35,833 bases of DNA. It comes from an uncultured Bacilli bacterium (lineage in GTDB: Bacteria > Bacillota_I > Bacilli_A > RFN20 > CAG-449). Every line of letters begins with the position of its first letter. Position 1 is the first letter of the stretch. The stretch is taken from assembly GCA_947632435.1 (NCBI GenBank), contig CANRPC010000017.1, positions 1 to 35,833 of the forward strand, in the 5' to 3' direction. The notes under the pieces were generated by a model. The model was not told the DNA's origin and searched no databases. It worked only from the letters and a program-made list of their open reading frames with translations. Made by a program: the position numbers and the translations under genes. Positions 23,458-31,306 of this stretch are shown here, piece after piece.

Positions 23458-25422
23458 TTATAATTTTGTTACAATTTCTTGTTGATACCAAATATTTGGA
23501 GCGGTATTAGATTGAAAAGCTTGTTCAAATATTTTGTATAATTGGGCATAAGTGAAATGTTTTTGCAATATGGTTTTAATTTCACTTGTTTGACAAGATA
23601 TTATTTTCATTCCATCGACAACCTTTGATCCATCATGTGAGTAATACTGATTATTTTTTCGCATTCTAAAATCAGAAATGACATTTATATGTAAATATGT
23701 TGTTGCAAATAAACAATATGCTTCTTCTTCATGAGAAAGAAGATATTCACCTAAGTGTCTTGATACAGGTTCCATCTCCATTCTACGTTGATTTGTACCA
23801 CCTGATAATGTAGCTTCAATTAAAAGTGTATGTGCTGGATAAAACTCTGTTGCTTTATAATGATACGTTATATCTTCATGTTCACCTGATGCATGAGTAA
23901 TAGGTAGCAAATCGGAATCTAAGGATAAATTCATATATTCAAGAACTTTACCTTGTCTAAAAGAAATTTTATACCAAGCAACTGCAATAATATATTCAAA
24001 AATTGTCGGTATATCAGCATTATTTGTAACCATTTCTTGAATTTCTAAATCTCTTCTTTCTTCAAATAGTGTCATAAGTAAAATCAATTTTTCATCAGTA
24101 AACTTTTCATCAATTAATCGATTGAACCTATCATATCTTTTTTGCTCAACAAATTCTTGTACATCGTATAAATTTTTAACTTGAACATCATATAGTTCTT
24201 CAACCTTTGCAAAAAGTGCTTCATGTGTAATTTTTAATCCAGTAATAATAGGTAAATCAATATTAGAAACAAGTGTAAAATCTTTACTATATGCAAGTAT
24301 AGGTAATTGTTTAGCTATTAAATTAAAAAAGCAATTTGGAATAATGTCAAATTTAACTTTATTGTCTTGAAATAAAATAGTATCTGTTATTTTAAAATAT
24401 CTGCGGTTTAAATCAAAGTAATCAGAAAAAAGACTTTTAGCTTTGAATAAGTGTAAAAGTTTAAAAAATTCTGATCTTAACTCTATTTCATCACGACAAC
24501 AAAAAAGACTTTTTTTAATATTTAAAGCAGAATAACCTTCTTTCTCCACAGCTTTTTTAGATTTATTATTAAATAAATATTGTCTCCAAAGTGTAGCATT
24601 TTTACCACTTATATTTTTAGTAGCATAAAAAAGTTTAATAACTGATTCGTTAGAATGAGTGTTAAAAACATCTAAAATCGCTAGAAAAAGATTGTAGTAT
24701 GGTCTATCGTAATTTTTGCTTTTGCGATTCATTCCTATTTCCATGAATAAATTTTCCGAAAGATCTCCTTTTAAAAAAGTCAAATATGCTTCATAATAAT
24801 TATCCATATCCATTAAGATAGTTATAATCGTTTCATCAATTGTTAATTTTCCTCGACGAATTTCCTCGATTGCATTTAAGATATAATCTGTTTTTTTCTT
24901 ATTGATGGCAAATGGTAAAAGGTAAGTAAATTCTTCTTCTGAAAGTTCACCAAGACGATTAAGTGCAATAGCAAAAATTAAAAATGGACGAACATAATTA
25001 TTTCCATCTAATGAGCAAGATACTTTTAACATTTGTTTAAAATATATAAAACTATCTGCAGGGATTTGTAATATATTATCAGAATTAAAATTTTGTTCAT
25101 TGGAAATTTTTAATAATGCTTCACCAACTTTAGTTAAATGACGTTCATCATCAATTAATCCTAAATCAACAAGTCCAGAAGTTTTTTCACGTGCATCTTT
25201 TGCTTTTCTTAAAGCATCACCTAATATAAAATCTTTTGCTTTTAAAAAATCATAATATGCTTCTTGTAAAGGTTCATTTTCTGACCATTTTTGTGAATCA
25301 AATTTAGGATTAAGCCAAAATTCATGAAGAAAAGCGAGTTGTTTTTCAATTTTACGATTAAATTCAATCATTCTAAAACTTGTTGTTCCAAGTGACCAAC
25401 AAAAGCTTTTATAAGTGGACAT
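23458..25422 (-). CDS. AlwI-family type II restriction endonuclease
   Basis: This 654-residue protein opens with the family-typical WSLGTTSFR, followed by helical recognition domains. A nuclease domain lies near residues 530-560, where LLIEATLSGGTNQRRMEMEPVSRHLGEYLL matches the E-T-L...Q...E.EPV.RH pattern of AlwI-type enzymes. AlwI is a type IIS enzyme (GGATC, cutting outside the site); the same target here is inference. AAAGGAG precedes the ATG. It follows the double methyltransferase by 16 bp on the same strand. The length is normal and the frame intact, so unlike the HpaII-like system this one looks functional. Confidence 0.85.
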   Translation of the reverse strand: MSTYKSFCWSLGTTSFRMIEFNRKIEKQLAFLHEFWLNPKFDSQKWSENEPLQEAYYDFLKAKDFILGDALRKAKDAREKTSGLVDLGLIDDERHLTKVGEALLKISNEQNFNSDNILQIPADSFIYFKQMLKVSCSLDGNNYVRPFLIFAIALNRLGELSEEEFTYLLPFAINKKKTDYILNAIEEIRRGKLTIDETIITILMDMDNYYEAYLTFLKGDLSENLFMEIGMNRKSKNYDRPYYNLFLAILDVFNTHSNESVIKLFYATKNISGKNATLWRQYLFNNKSKKAVEKEGYSALNIKKSLFCCRDEIELRSEFFKLLHLFKAKSLFSDYFDLNRRYFKITDTILFQDNKVKFDIIPNCFFNLIAKQLPILAYSKDFTLVSNIDLPIITGLKITHEALFAKVEELYDVQVKNLYDVQEFVEQKRYDRFNRLIDEKFTDEKLILLMTLFEERRDLEIQEMVTNNADIPTIFEYIIAVAWYKISFRQGKVLEYMNLSLDSDLLPITHASGEHEDITYHYKATEFYPAHTLLIEATLSGGTNQRRMEMEPVSRHLGEYLLSHEEEAYCLFATTYLHINVISDFRMRKNNQYYSHDGSKVVDGMKIISCQTSEIKTILQKHFTYAQLYKIFEQAFQSNTAPNIWYQQEIVTKL

Positions 25423-25438
25423 TTTTTCTCCTTTAATA

Positions 25439-27577
25439 TCAATAATTTACTATTAAAACTTCATCAGTTTTTGATGTTTTGTCTTTAGTCTGATAATTTG
25501 AATTAGCGTAAGAATAATCTAAATAAATTACCCGATATTTATCAATATTTTTATTTACCCAATCGAGTAATATATTATTTTCTTTACCTTTTGAATGTAA
25601 AACATTTGATAAAGCAAATCTTATTCCTTTTTCATTTAACTTATCTAAATAGTTAAGTAATTCTTTTTCTAAATTTTCATTCCATCCGTTTTGTTCATTA
25701 TATGTAGCACAGGAAATTAAATATGGAGGATCAACATATACAAAAGTTTTTTCATTCCAAGTTTCATTTGGTAATTCTTTAAAGTCATAACTTTCAAAAG
25801 TATAATCACCACTTTTTAATCTATCAATAAACATAGAAAGTTTATCTTGCATTTTCTTATTAAAATCACGTTTGCCACTAGGTAAATTAAACTCTCCTTT
25901 TTTATTGAAACGAATTTGATTATTAAATGCATAAATTATAAGGACATATAAAGTAATATAGTATAAAGAATCATGATTCGTGCATTTATTAAAATCATCA
26001 CGTAATTTCATAAATTGAGGAGTATTATATTTTGCTAAACCATCCTCGCTATTGCATCCATAATATTCATAACCATATTTATTTGAATTAGATAAACCAT
26101 ATTTTTCAATAATATTTTCAATTAATTCAAATGTAGTTTTTTTATCATTATTCTTAAATGTATTAAACATATATTTAAGTAATGAGTTATTATCGTTAAA
26201 AATTACCTTATTGCAAGGAATATTTATTCCAACATTACATCCTCCACAAAATAAATCAACAAAACAATCTATATCTATAGGAAAGTGTGGTAAAAGTTGA
26301 GGCAAAAGCTTATATTTACCTCCAATATAATTAAGTGGAGATTGAATTAATTCTTTTTGTTTATAATCATAGCATTCACAAAGAAATAATCTTTCTTCGT
26401 TATCTTTAATATTAGATTTTCCAGCACTAAAAACACGGTAATTTTCTGAAAACACTTTTAAACGACCTTTTTGCGAAAGAATTCGCATAATATCATTATC
26501 GCTTATTTTAGCATTAGAACGCCCATTTCCTTTTTCTGCCATATTGTTATAAGAAAGAAGAATGTATTTTGCTTTAATTTTTCTAATTAAATCTTCGAAT
26601 GCTTTTACTGCATTTGAAGTACAATAATCGCTTTTTAAATTATCACGATTCATCTTTAACCCTACACCAAAAACTTTAGGTTTTTCCCACTTAGCTACAT
26701 TTTCAAGCAAATGGTATGTATCGCAATATTGGCGAGAATTATAAGGTGGATCTATATATACTAAATCTGCTTCAATATGCTCAACAAGAACATTTGCGTC
26801 CTCGTTGTAACATTGATTATTAACATTATTATTATTTGAGGCTAATGGAACACTTAACTCTAAATGTTTCTCAAATTTTTTTCCTTTAATATATGCATCA
26901 TAATGACCACATGTATTTGCTATTTTATCCATTGCATAAAGAAGTGATGTTATTAATATTGCTTTTTCACGAGTATTAATCTTTTTTTGCTGAAAATTTT
27001 TTTCAATATCTTCACGAATAAAACCTATTTTTCTACAGTCTTCTAAAGAGAAAAATGTATCGGCAAAATTTTTAGACATATAATTTTCATCTGTCGAAGT
27101 TACAGCGTTATAATAACAGATTAAATTTTGTATCTTTTCTTCATCATAATGCTCAGAGCTAAACCATGCTAAATGACAAATATAATTAGAATATAGTAAA
27201 TCATTAGTAATAAGTTTTTTATTTATAAAAGCTGATGCAACTGAACCCGTTCCTGCAAAAATATCTGCGACAGTATTTACTCCTTGACATTCTTTTAAAA
27301 CTGTTGAGTTGATAAAATTCAAAAGCTTATATTTATTTCCTAAATAACGACGATTATTAATATTAATAGTTTTAAATTTTAAAGTTTCTTTTAAAGTTTT
27401 TTCATTTTTCTTATCTAAAATTTCACGAATTTTAGAAATAGTGTTTTGATCCCATATATAACGCCCAGTTGAAGTCGTTGGAACATTAATAAGTCCATTT
27501 TTAATTAGATAATAAAAAGTTGATCGACTTAATTTGAATTCTGACAAAATTTTATTCGATGTTAAAGAAGATGCCAT
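25439..27577 (-). CDS. Fused double D12-class adenine methyltransferase with N-terminal HTH
   Basis: This 712-residue protein has three parts. Residues 1-50 form a MerR-like helix-turn-helix (TSNKILSEFKLSRSTFYYLI). The first D12 N6-adenine methyltransferase has FAGTGS (107-112) and DPPY (276-279). The second is Dam-like and has YIGGKYKLL, DLFCGG (441-446) and DPPY (616-619). Two domains are expected when both strands of an asymmetric site need methylation, as in FokI- and AlwI-type systems. I start at 27577 because AGGAG lies 7 bases upstream; the frame runs 7 codons further to 27598 but those would contain the ribosome site. It stops at TGA. The HTH probably makes it its own repressor (see 27619). 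Confidence 0.88.
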   Translation of the reverse strand: MASSLTSNKILSEFKLSRSTFYYLIKNGLINVPTTSTGRYIWDQNTISKIREILDKKNEKTLKETLKFKTININNRRYLGNKYKLLNFINSTVLKECQGVNTVADIFAGTGSVASAFINKKLITNDLLYSNYICHLAWFSSEHYDEEKIQNLICYYNAVTSTDENYMSKNFADTFFSLEDCRKIGFIREDIEKNFQQKKINTREKAILITSLLYAMDKIANTCGHYDAYIKGKKFEKHLELSVPLASNNNNVNNQCYNEDANVLVEHIEADLVYIDPPYNSRQYCDTYHLLENVAKWEKPKVFGVGLKMNRDNLKSDYCTSNAVKAFEDLIRKIKAKYILLSYNNMAEKGNGRSNAKISDNDIMRILSQKGRLKVFSENYRVFSAGKSNIKDNEERLFLCECYDYKQKELIQSPLNYIGGKYKLLPQLLPHFPIDIDCFVDLFCGGCNVGINIPCNKVIFNDNNSLLKYMFNTFKNNDKKTTFELIENIIEKYGLSNSNKYGYEYYGCNSEDGLAKYNTPQFMKLRDDFNKCTNHDSLYYITLYVLIIYAFNNQIRFNKKGEFNLPSGKRDFNKKMQDKLSMFIDRLKSGDYTFESYDFKELPNETWNEKTFVYVDPPYLISCATYNEQNGWNENLEKELLNYLDKLNEKGIRFALSNVLHSKGKENNILLDWVNKNIDKYRVIYLDYSYANSNYQTKDKTSKTDEVLIVNY

Positions 27578-27618
27578 AATCATTCTCCTATGCAACATAA
27601 TGTTTACTTCTATTGGAC

Positions 27619-27646
27619 ATTATACCATAATAATATGGGAAAACAA
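27619..27646 (-). promoter_or_regulatory. Promoter of the AlwI-like operon with a palindrome in the spacer
   Basis: On the minus strand TTGTTT (27641-27646) and a perfect TATAAT (27619-27624) are spaced 16 bases. The spacer carries a 14-bp palindrome, CCATAATAATATGG (27625-27638), a good operator for the HTH domain of the methyltransferase made from this promoter. Confidence 0.65.
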
Positions 27647-27678
27647 AGCATTTAAACAATTATATATAGCATTTTTTA

Positions 27679-27700
27679 GATGCAAATTAAAATATGCATC
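27679..27700. repeat. Inverted repeat GATGCA-N10-TGCATC
   Basis: Two perfect 6-bp arms with a 10-base spacer lie between the divergent AlwI-like operon and the AAA ATPase gene. No T tract follows, so it is more likely a protein site than a terminator. The rest of 27599-27876 is AT-rich and shows only the promoters listed. Confidence 0.4.
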
Positions 27701-27829
27701 CGATTAAAAATTTTTTTAAATTTAGAATCTAATTAGTTGTAACAAATATTTAAATTTTATGAATTAAAATATATAATTTAACTACAAATATCTATTGTAT
27801 TTTTTAAAAGATCATCTTTGGTAATATTA

Positions 27830-27858
27830 TTGTCAATGCAAATAGAAATTAATATTAG
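27830..27858 (+). promoter_or_regulatory. Candidate promoter of the 27877 ATPase gene
   Basis: TTGTCA (27830-27835) and TATTAG (27853-27858) are spaced 17 bases. The -10 is weak. The ribosome site GGGGAAG follows directly, so the leader would be very short. Confidence 0.35.
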
Positions 27859-27876
27859 AATAGGGGAAGAAAAATT

Positions 27877-29184
27877 ATGCTTATTGGTTTTAAGGTTAGA
27901 AATTTTAAATCTTTTAAGGACTTACAATATTTTTCAATGACTGCTAGTAAAGTTAGAAATAATGAAAATCACGTTATAGAAAAAAATAACCATAAAATAT
28001 TAAAATTTTCTGGTATGTTTGGTGCTAACGGTTCAGGTAAATCTAATTTAATATTAGCAATGAGTATTGTTAAAAATATAATTAAAAAAGGAATTTCATC
28101 TTTATTTAATAATCTATATTTTCGTGGTATTGGAAGTAATAAAAAAGATGATTCTTATTTTGAATATGAATTAGCACTTAATAATAAACTATATTCTTAT
28201 GGTTTTGAAATTAATATTTTAAAAAAAGAAATAGTTTCTGAATGGTTAATTGATATGACAAAAAATAAAGAGAAAAAGATTTTTGAAAGAAACTTAAAAG
28301 AAAAAACTTACTATTCAGATATTATAGACAATAAACATTCAAATTTTAGTAATTGTTTAGAAGAAATGAAATTAAATAATCAAAATCTATTTTTAAGTGA
28401 AATGGTAAGAAGATTAATTATGTCTAATAATAATGATGAATTTTTTAATGATATCTACAATGTTTTTAAATTTCTCATGCATGATACAATTATTATAAGA
28501 CCTTCAACACATAAACTATTCGATATAGATTATATAAAGCAAAAAGAAAAAATTTTAAAAGCTTTAGATATTGACATTGTTGATTATATTACTGAACTTA
28601 GTGATATTAAAAATATAAAATTAAAATTACCTGATAATAGTTTTAATAATTTAATAAACGATATTGATACTCTTTCTTTACGATATAAAAATTTAAGCTG
28701 TACATTAAGAATTGAAAATGACATATACACTATTAAAAAGCAGTCTGATAACACTTATGATGTTTGTTCATTAAAATTCATACACAATAACAATAATTCT
28801 TTTGGTGCTTATGAAGAATCTGATGGAACAATTAGGATTTTAGAATTAATTGACATCTTATTAACTAATGATAAATTATTTTTAATTGATGAATTAGATA
28901 GTAGTTTACATCCATTATTAGTTTCTGGATTATTAAAAATATTTTTAAATTCAAAAACTACTAATCAATTAATTATTACTACCAATGAAATAAAAATCTT
29001 AGATTTTAATTTAGTAAGAAGAGATGAAATTTGGTTTGCTGAAAAAAATAAAAACGGAGAATCAAAAATATTTTCATTAGAGGAATATAAAGATATTGCA
29101 AAATTTGATAAAAAAATAGATAAAGCCTATTTAGAAGGAAGATTTGGTGCAATAGCTAATATAAATTTTAATTATGAGCATTAA
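27877..29184 (+). CDS. AbiLi/RloA-like AAA ATPase (abortive-infection type), no partner gene
   Basis: This 435-residue protein of the ABC-like AAA_15/AAA_21 group starts MLIGFKVRNFKSFKD. Walker A is GANGSGKS (49-56), the signature-like stretch is ESDGTIRILELI, Walker B is FLIDELDSSLHP (Asp338-Glu339), and it ends YLEGRFGAIANI. This is the plan of AbiLi and RloA. Those proteins usually come with a TOPRIM-like second gene (AbiLii/RloB) directly downstream, which is missing here; only decayed DNA follows. The expected switch His after Walker B (TTH) is Asn (TTNEIKILD), which may lower ATPase activity. It is divergent from the AlwI-like operon. The phage-defence role comes from family knowledge only. 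Confidence 0.75.
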   Translation: MLIGFKVRNFKSFKDLQYFSMTASKVRNNENHVIEKNNHKILKFSGMFGANGSGKSNLILAMSIVKNIIKKGISSLFNNLYFRGIGSNKKDDSYFEYELALNNKLYSYGFEINILKKEIVSEWLIDMTKNKEKKIFERNLKEKTYYSDIIDNKHSNFSNCLEEMKLNNQNLFLSEMVRRLIMSNNNDEFFNDIYNVFKFLMHDTIIIRPSTHKLFDIDYIKQKEKILKALDIDIVDYITELSDIKNIKLKLPDNSFNNLINDIDTLSLRYKNLSCTLRIENDIYTIKKQSDNTYDVCSLKFIHNNNNSFGAYEESDGTIRILELIDILLTNDKLFLIDELDSSLHPLLVSGLLKIFLNSKTTNQLIITTNEIKILDFNLVRRDEIWFAEKNKNGESKIFSLEEYKDIAKFDKKIDKAYLEGRFGAIANINFNYEH

Positions 29185-29291
29185 ATTTTTACGTTAAAAA
29201 TTAATATCTCTTTCAATTAATAACATATTTATAATTAAATTGTTTAACTATAAATCTTAAATTTAACTATTTAACTTTTATCATAATTTAA

Positions 29292-29325
29292 TTGAAAGTA
29301 GCTCCGTCCACGGAGTAACTTTCAA
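29292..29325. repeat. GC-rich hairpin in AT-rich intergenic DNA
   Basis: TTGAAAGT (29292-29299) pairs with ACTTTCAA (29318-29325) and an inner CTCCG/CGGAG stem closes a TCCA loop, with one A-A mismatch and one G-T pair between. No T tract follows on either strand. It may be a weak terminator of the upstream ATPase gene or a relic of the decayed gene beside it. Confidence 0.6.
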
Positions 29326-29336
29326 CTAAATAACAA

Positions 29337-29567
29337 AAATATGAAATTAATTTTATTGTCAATCTATGATTATATTCAATCAGCTTATTATTTAGAAAAT
29401 GAAGAAAAATAAGCATCGAACGTCGTCCACTTCTAGCTACAAAAGACTTCTTTAAAAAGATTATCATAACCGATTCAAGAAGAAAATTAGCCTATGATGA
29501 TCAAGGTATAATGTATATGGGATTATATGATTTTTTACTTGATAAAAATAGTTTAAATAATCATTAA
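29337..29567 (+). pseudogene. Decayed C-terminal end of a DUF4143-family ATPase
   Basis: Three frame pieces in order read YEINFIVN (29340 on), YDYIQSAYYLENEEK (to about 29409), and SIERRPLLATKDFFKKIIIT continuing to GLYDFLLDKNSLNNH and a TAA at 29565-29567. The joined text is the typical end of AAA_14/DUF4143 ATPases, and it differs from both intact members in the window. At least two frameshifts and loss of the front part show it is dead. It probably marks a third copy or an exchange at this site before the 29713 gene arrived. Confidence 0.7.
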
Positions 29568-29576
29568 AAATATATT

Positions 29577-29668
29577 TATCACAAATAATGGAAACAAAAT
29601 ACCGCAAATTATGGAAACAAAATACCACAAATAATAGAAATTATTTACCACAAATTATGGAAATGATT
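29577..29668 (+). repeat. Four 23-bp tandem iterons before the second DUF4143 ATPase
   Basis: Copies lie at 29577-29599, 29600-29622, 29623-29645 and 29646-29668. Each has the core CACAAATAATGGAAA with few changes (copy 2 has CGC, copy 3 has ATAG). The period is exactly 23 bp with no spacer. The array ends inside the -35 of the promoter of the next gene. No homology to the 20-bp iterons at 23345 is visible. Confidence 0.92.
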
Positions 29669-29695
29669 GAATAATGTTTAATTTTTTGTTATATT
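29667..29695 (+). promoter_or_regulatory. Promoter of the 29713 ATPase gene
   Basis: TTGAAT (29667-29672) and TATATT (29690-29695) are spaced 17 bases. The -35 overlaps the last two bases of the fourth iteron, so a protein bound to the array would touch RNA polymerase. The leader is only about 10 nt and includes the ribosome site GAGG. Confidence 0.65.
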
Positions 29696-29712
29696 GCAAC
29701 TGAGGAAAAAAA

Positions 29713-30993
29713 ATGATATACAAAAAAAGAATAACTGATAAGTTGTTAGATATAAAATTAAAAGCATTTGGAGCAACATTAATTGTCGGGCCAAAAGGCT
29801 GTGGAAAAACAACAAGTGCAAAGCAAAGAGCAAAAAGCATAATTGAATTTCAAGATGAAGATAAAAGAGAAAACTATTTAACAGTTGCTAAAGAAATGCC
29901 ATCAAAACTTTTAATTGGTGAAAATCCTCGCTTATTTGATGAGTGGCAAGATGCACCAAAACTTTGGGGTGCTATAAGAAAATCTGTTGATGATCGTCAA
30001 GAAAAAGGACTTTATATTTTAACTGGTTCTTCTTCACAAATTGTTAATACTCCACATACTGGTACGATGCGTATATCCACATTAAAAATGTATCCAATGA
30101 GTCTATATGAAAGTGAAGAATCAAATGGAACAGTTTCATTATCAGAATTATTTAATAATCCAAAATCTTTTAATGATTGTACTTCAAATTTAACAATTGA
30201 CAAATTAATATTTGCTATTTGTCGTGGTGGTTGGCCTGCAAGTATATCTAAAGATGTTAGTGATTATCAACTTGAAATTGCAAAGGATTTATTTGAACAA
30301 ACTTGTAAAATAGATATATCTAAAATTGATAAAACTAAAAGAAATCCAAAATGGACAAAAACCATATTACATTCATATGCTAGAAATATCTGCACACTTT
30401 CAAATTTAAAAACAATATATAAAGATGTAATGTCAACATGTGATGTTTCTGAAAAAACAATTGCTGATTATATAAATGCACTTGAAAAATTATATATTAT
30501 TGATGATGTTTCAGCATGGTGTCCTGCAATACGTTCAAAAAGTGCAATTAGAGCAACATCTAAAAGAAATTTTATTGATCCATCAATTGCCGTAGCAGCA
30601 CTTGGTCTTTCTCCAGAATATTTTAACACCGATTTTAAAACCTTAGGATTTTTATTTGAATCACTATGTATAAGAGATTTAAAAATTTATAGTTCTACTT
30701 TAGGTGGAGAAGTTTCATATTATCACGATAGATATGGTCTTGAAGCAGATTGTGTCTTACATTTAAATAATGGTAAATATGCTTTAATTGAATTTAAACT
30801 TGGATCAAGTGAAATTGATTTAGCGGCTAAACATCTATGTGAAATAGAAAATTTAATAAAAGAATATAACAAAAAAGAAATACAATGTCCAATGCATCTA
30901 CCAGATTTAAAATTAATCATTACAGGAACTGAGTATGGATATAAACGTAAAGATGGAGTTTATGTAATTCCTATAGGTTGTCTAAAAGATTAA
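29713..30993 (+). CDS. AAA_14/DUF4143-family ATPase
   Basis: This 426-residue protein has an N-terminal P-loop domain with Walker A GPKGCGKT (26-33) and Walker B PRLFDEWQ. ILTGSSSQ follows, then a DUF4143 C-terminal half ending in a PD-(D/E)XK-like pattern (GLEADCVLHL, YALIEFKLGS). It is of the same broad family as the 21991 protein but clearly a different subgroup. It is the only gene in its transcript: a promoter with four iterons precedes it and a strong terminator follows. The function of the family is unknown. Its stable pairing with its own repeat set suggests it may bind them. Confidence 0.88.
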   Translation: MIYKKRITDKLLDIKLKAFGATLIVGPKGCGKTTSAKQRAKSIIEFQDEDKRENYLTVAKEMPSKLLIGENPRLFDEWQDAPKLWGAIRKSVDDRQEKGLYILTGSSSQIVNTPHTGTMRISTLKMYPMSLYESEESNGTVSLSELFNNPKSFNDCTSNLTIDKLIFAICRGGWPASISKDVSDYQLEIAKDLFEQTCKIDISKIDKTKRNPKWTKTILHSYARNICTLSNLKTIYKDVMSTCDVSEKTIADYINALEKLYIIDDVSAWCPAIRSKSAIRATSKRNFIDPSIAVAALGLSPEYFNTDFKTLGFLFESLCIRDLKIYSSTLGGEVSYYHDRYGLEADCVLHLNNGKYALIEFKLGSSEIDLAAKHLCEIENLIKEYNKKEIQCPMHLPDLKLIITGTEYGYKRKDGVYVIPIGCLKD

Positions 30994-31005
30994 AAAATAT
31001 TAATT

Positions 31006-31050
31006 ACCACTTTAGATTAAAAAATATTCTAAAGTGGTTTTTATTTATTT
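31006..31050 (+). terminator. Rho-independent terminator of the 29713 gene
   Basis: ACCACTTTAGA pairs perfectly with TCTAAAGTGGT (31006-31016 with 31028-31038), followed by TTTTTATTTATTT. It starts 13 bp after the stop codon. Confidence 0.9.
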
Positions 31051-31096
31051 AAATTAATCATTTTTCTTAAAACTGTATCGATTTTAAATCATTTTA

Positions 31097-31131
31097 GAAA
31101 AAAAGAGTGCATCAATTAAGACACACTCTTT
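31097..31131 (-). terminator. Rho-independent terminator of the secreted-protein/micropeptide operon
   Basis: On the minus strand AAAGAGTG pairs with CACTCTTT (31124-31131 with 31102-31109) and is followed by a T tract. It lies 23 bp after the stop of the micropeptide gene and ends that operon. Confidence 0.8.
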
Positions 31132-31153
31132 ATATTATTTTTGCAATTTAGAT

Positions 31154-31294
31154 TTATTTGGAGAAATCACCAAAATCAAAATCAAATCCCTCATCAAAAT
31201 CTTGTGCTTCTTTTACACCACCTTGTGATAATAAAATAATGTCATCAATTTTAATGTTGTCTAATACTAATTCAGGTTTAATATATTTTTTCAT
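31154..31294 (-). CDS. 46-residue micropeptide with a YxxPxL leader-like start
   Basis: ATG 31294 is preceded by GAGGTG and lies 12 bp after the stop of the 734-residue secreted protein. The peptide begins MKKYIKPELVLDNIKIDDII, passes through LLSQGG and ends in an acidic, Phe/Gly-rich tail (FDEGFDFDFGDFSK). The peptide at 34539 has the same layout and the same place after a related secreted protein. YxxPxL also occurs in leaders of some RiPP precursors recognised by RRE domains, such as lasso peptides, but no modifying enzyme is in the window. There is no signal peptide. The translation signals and recurrence make the gene credible; the function is unknown. Confidence 0.75.
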   Translation of the reverse strand: MKKYIKPELVLDNIKIDDIILLSQGGVKEAQDFDEGFDFDFGDFSK

Positions 31295-31306
31295 TTTTCA
31301 CACCTC

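Noticed and set aside
27578-27598. Upstream ATG for the double methyltransferase
   Set aside because: The extra seven codons contain the ribosome site AGGAG that serves the ATG at 27577.
27722-27748. Possible third copy of the 17-bp repeat
   Set aside because: The match is broken by insertions and several mismatches and is no better than expected in AT-rich DNA.
29577-29668. Short CRISPR-like repeat array
   Set aside because: The 23-bp units are gapless with no unique spacers, and no cas gene is present; they are iterons.
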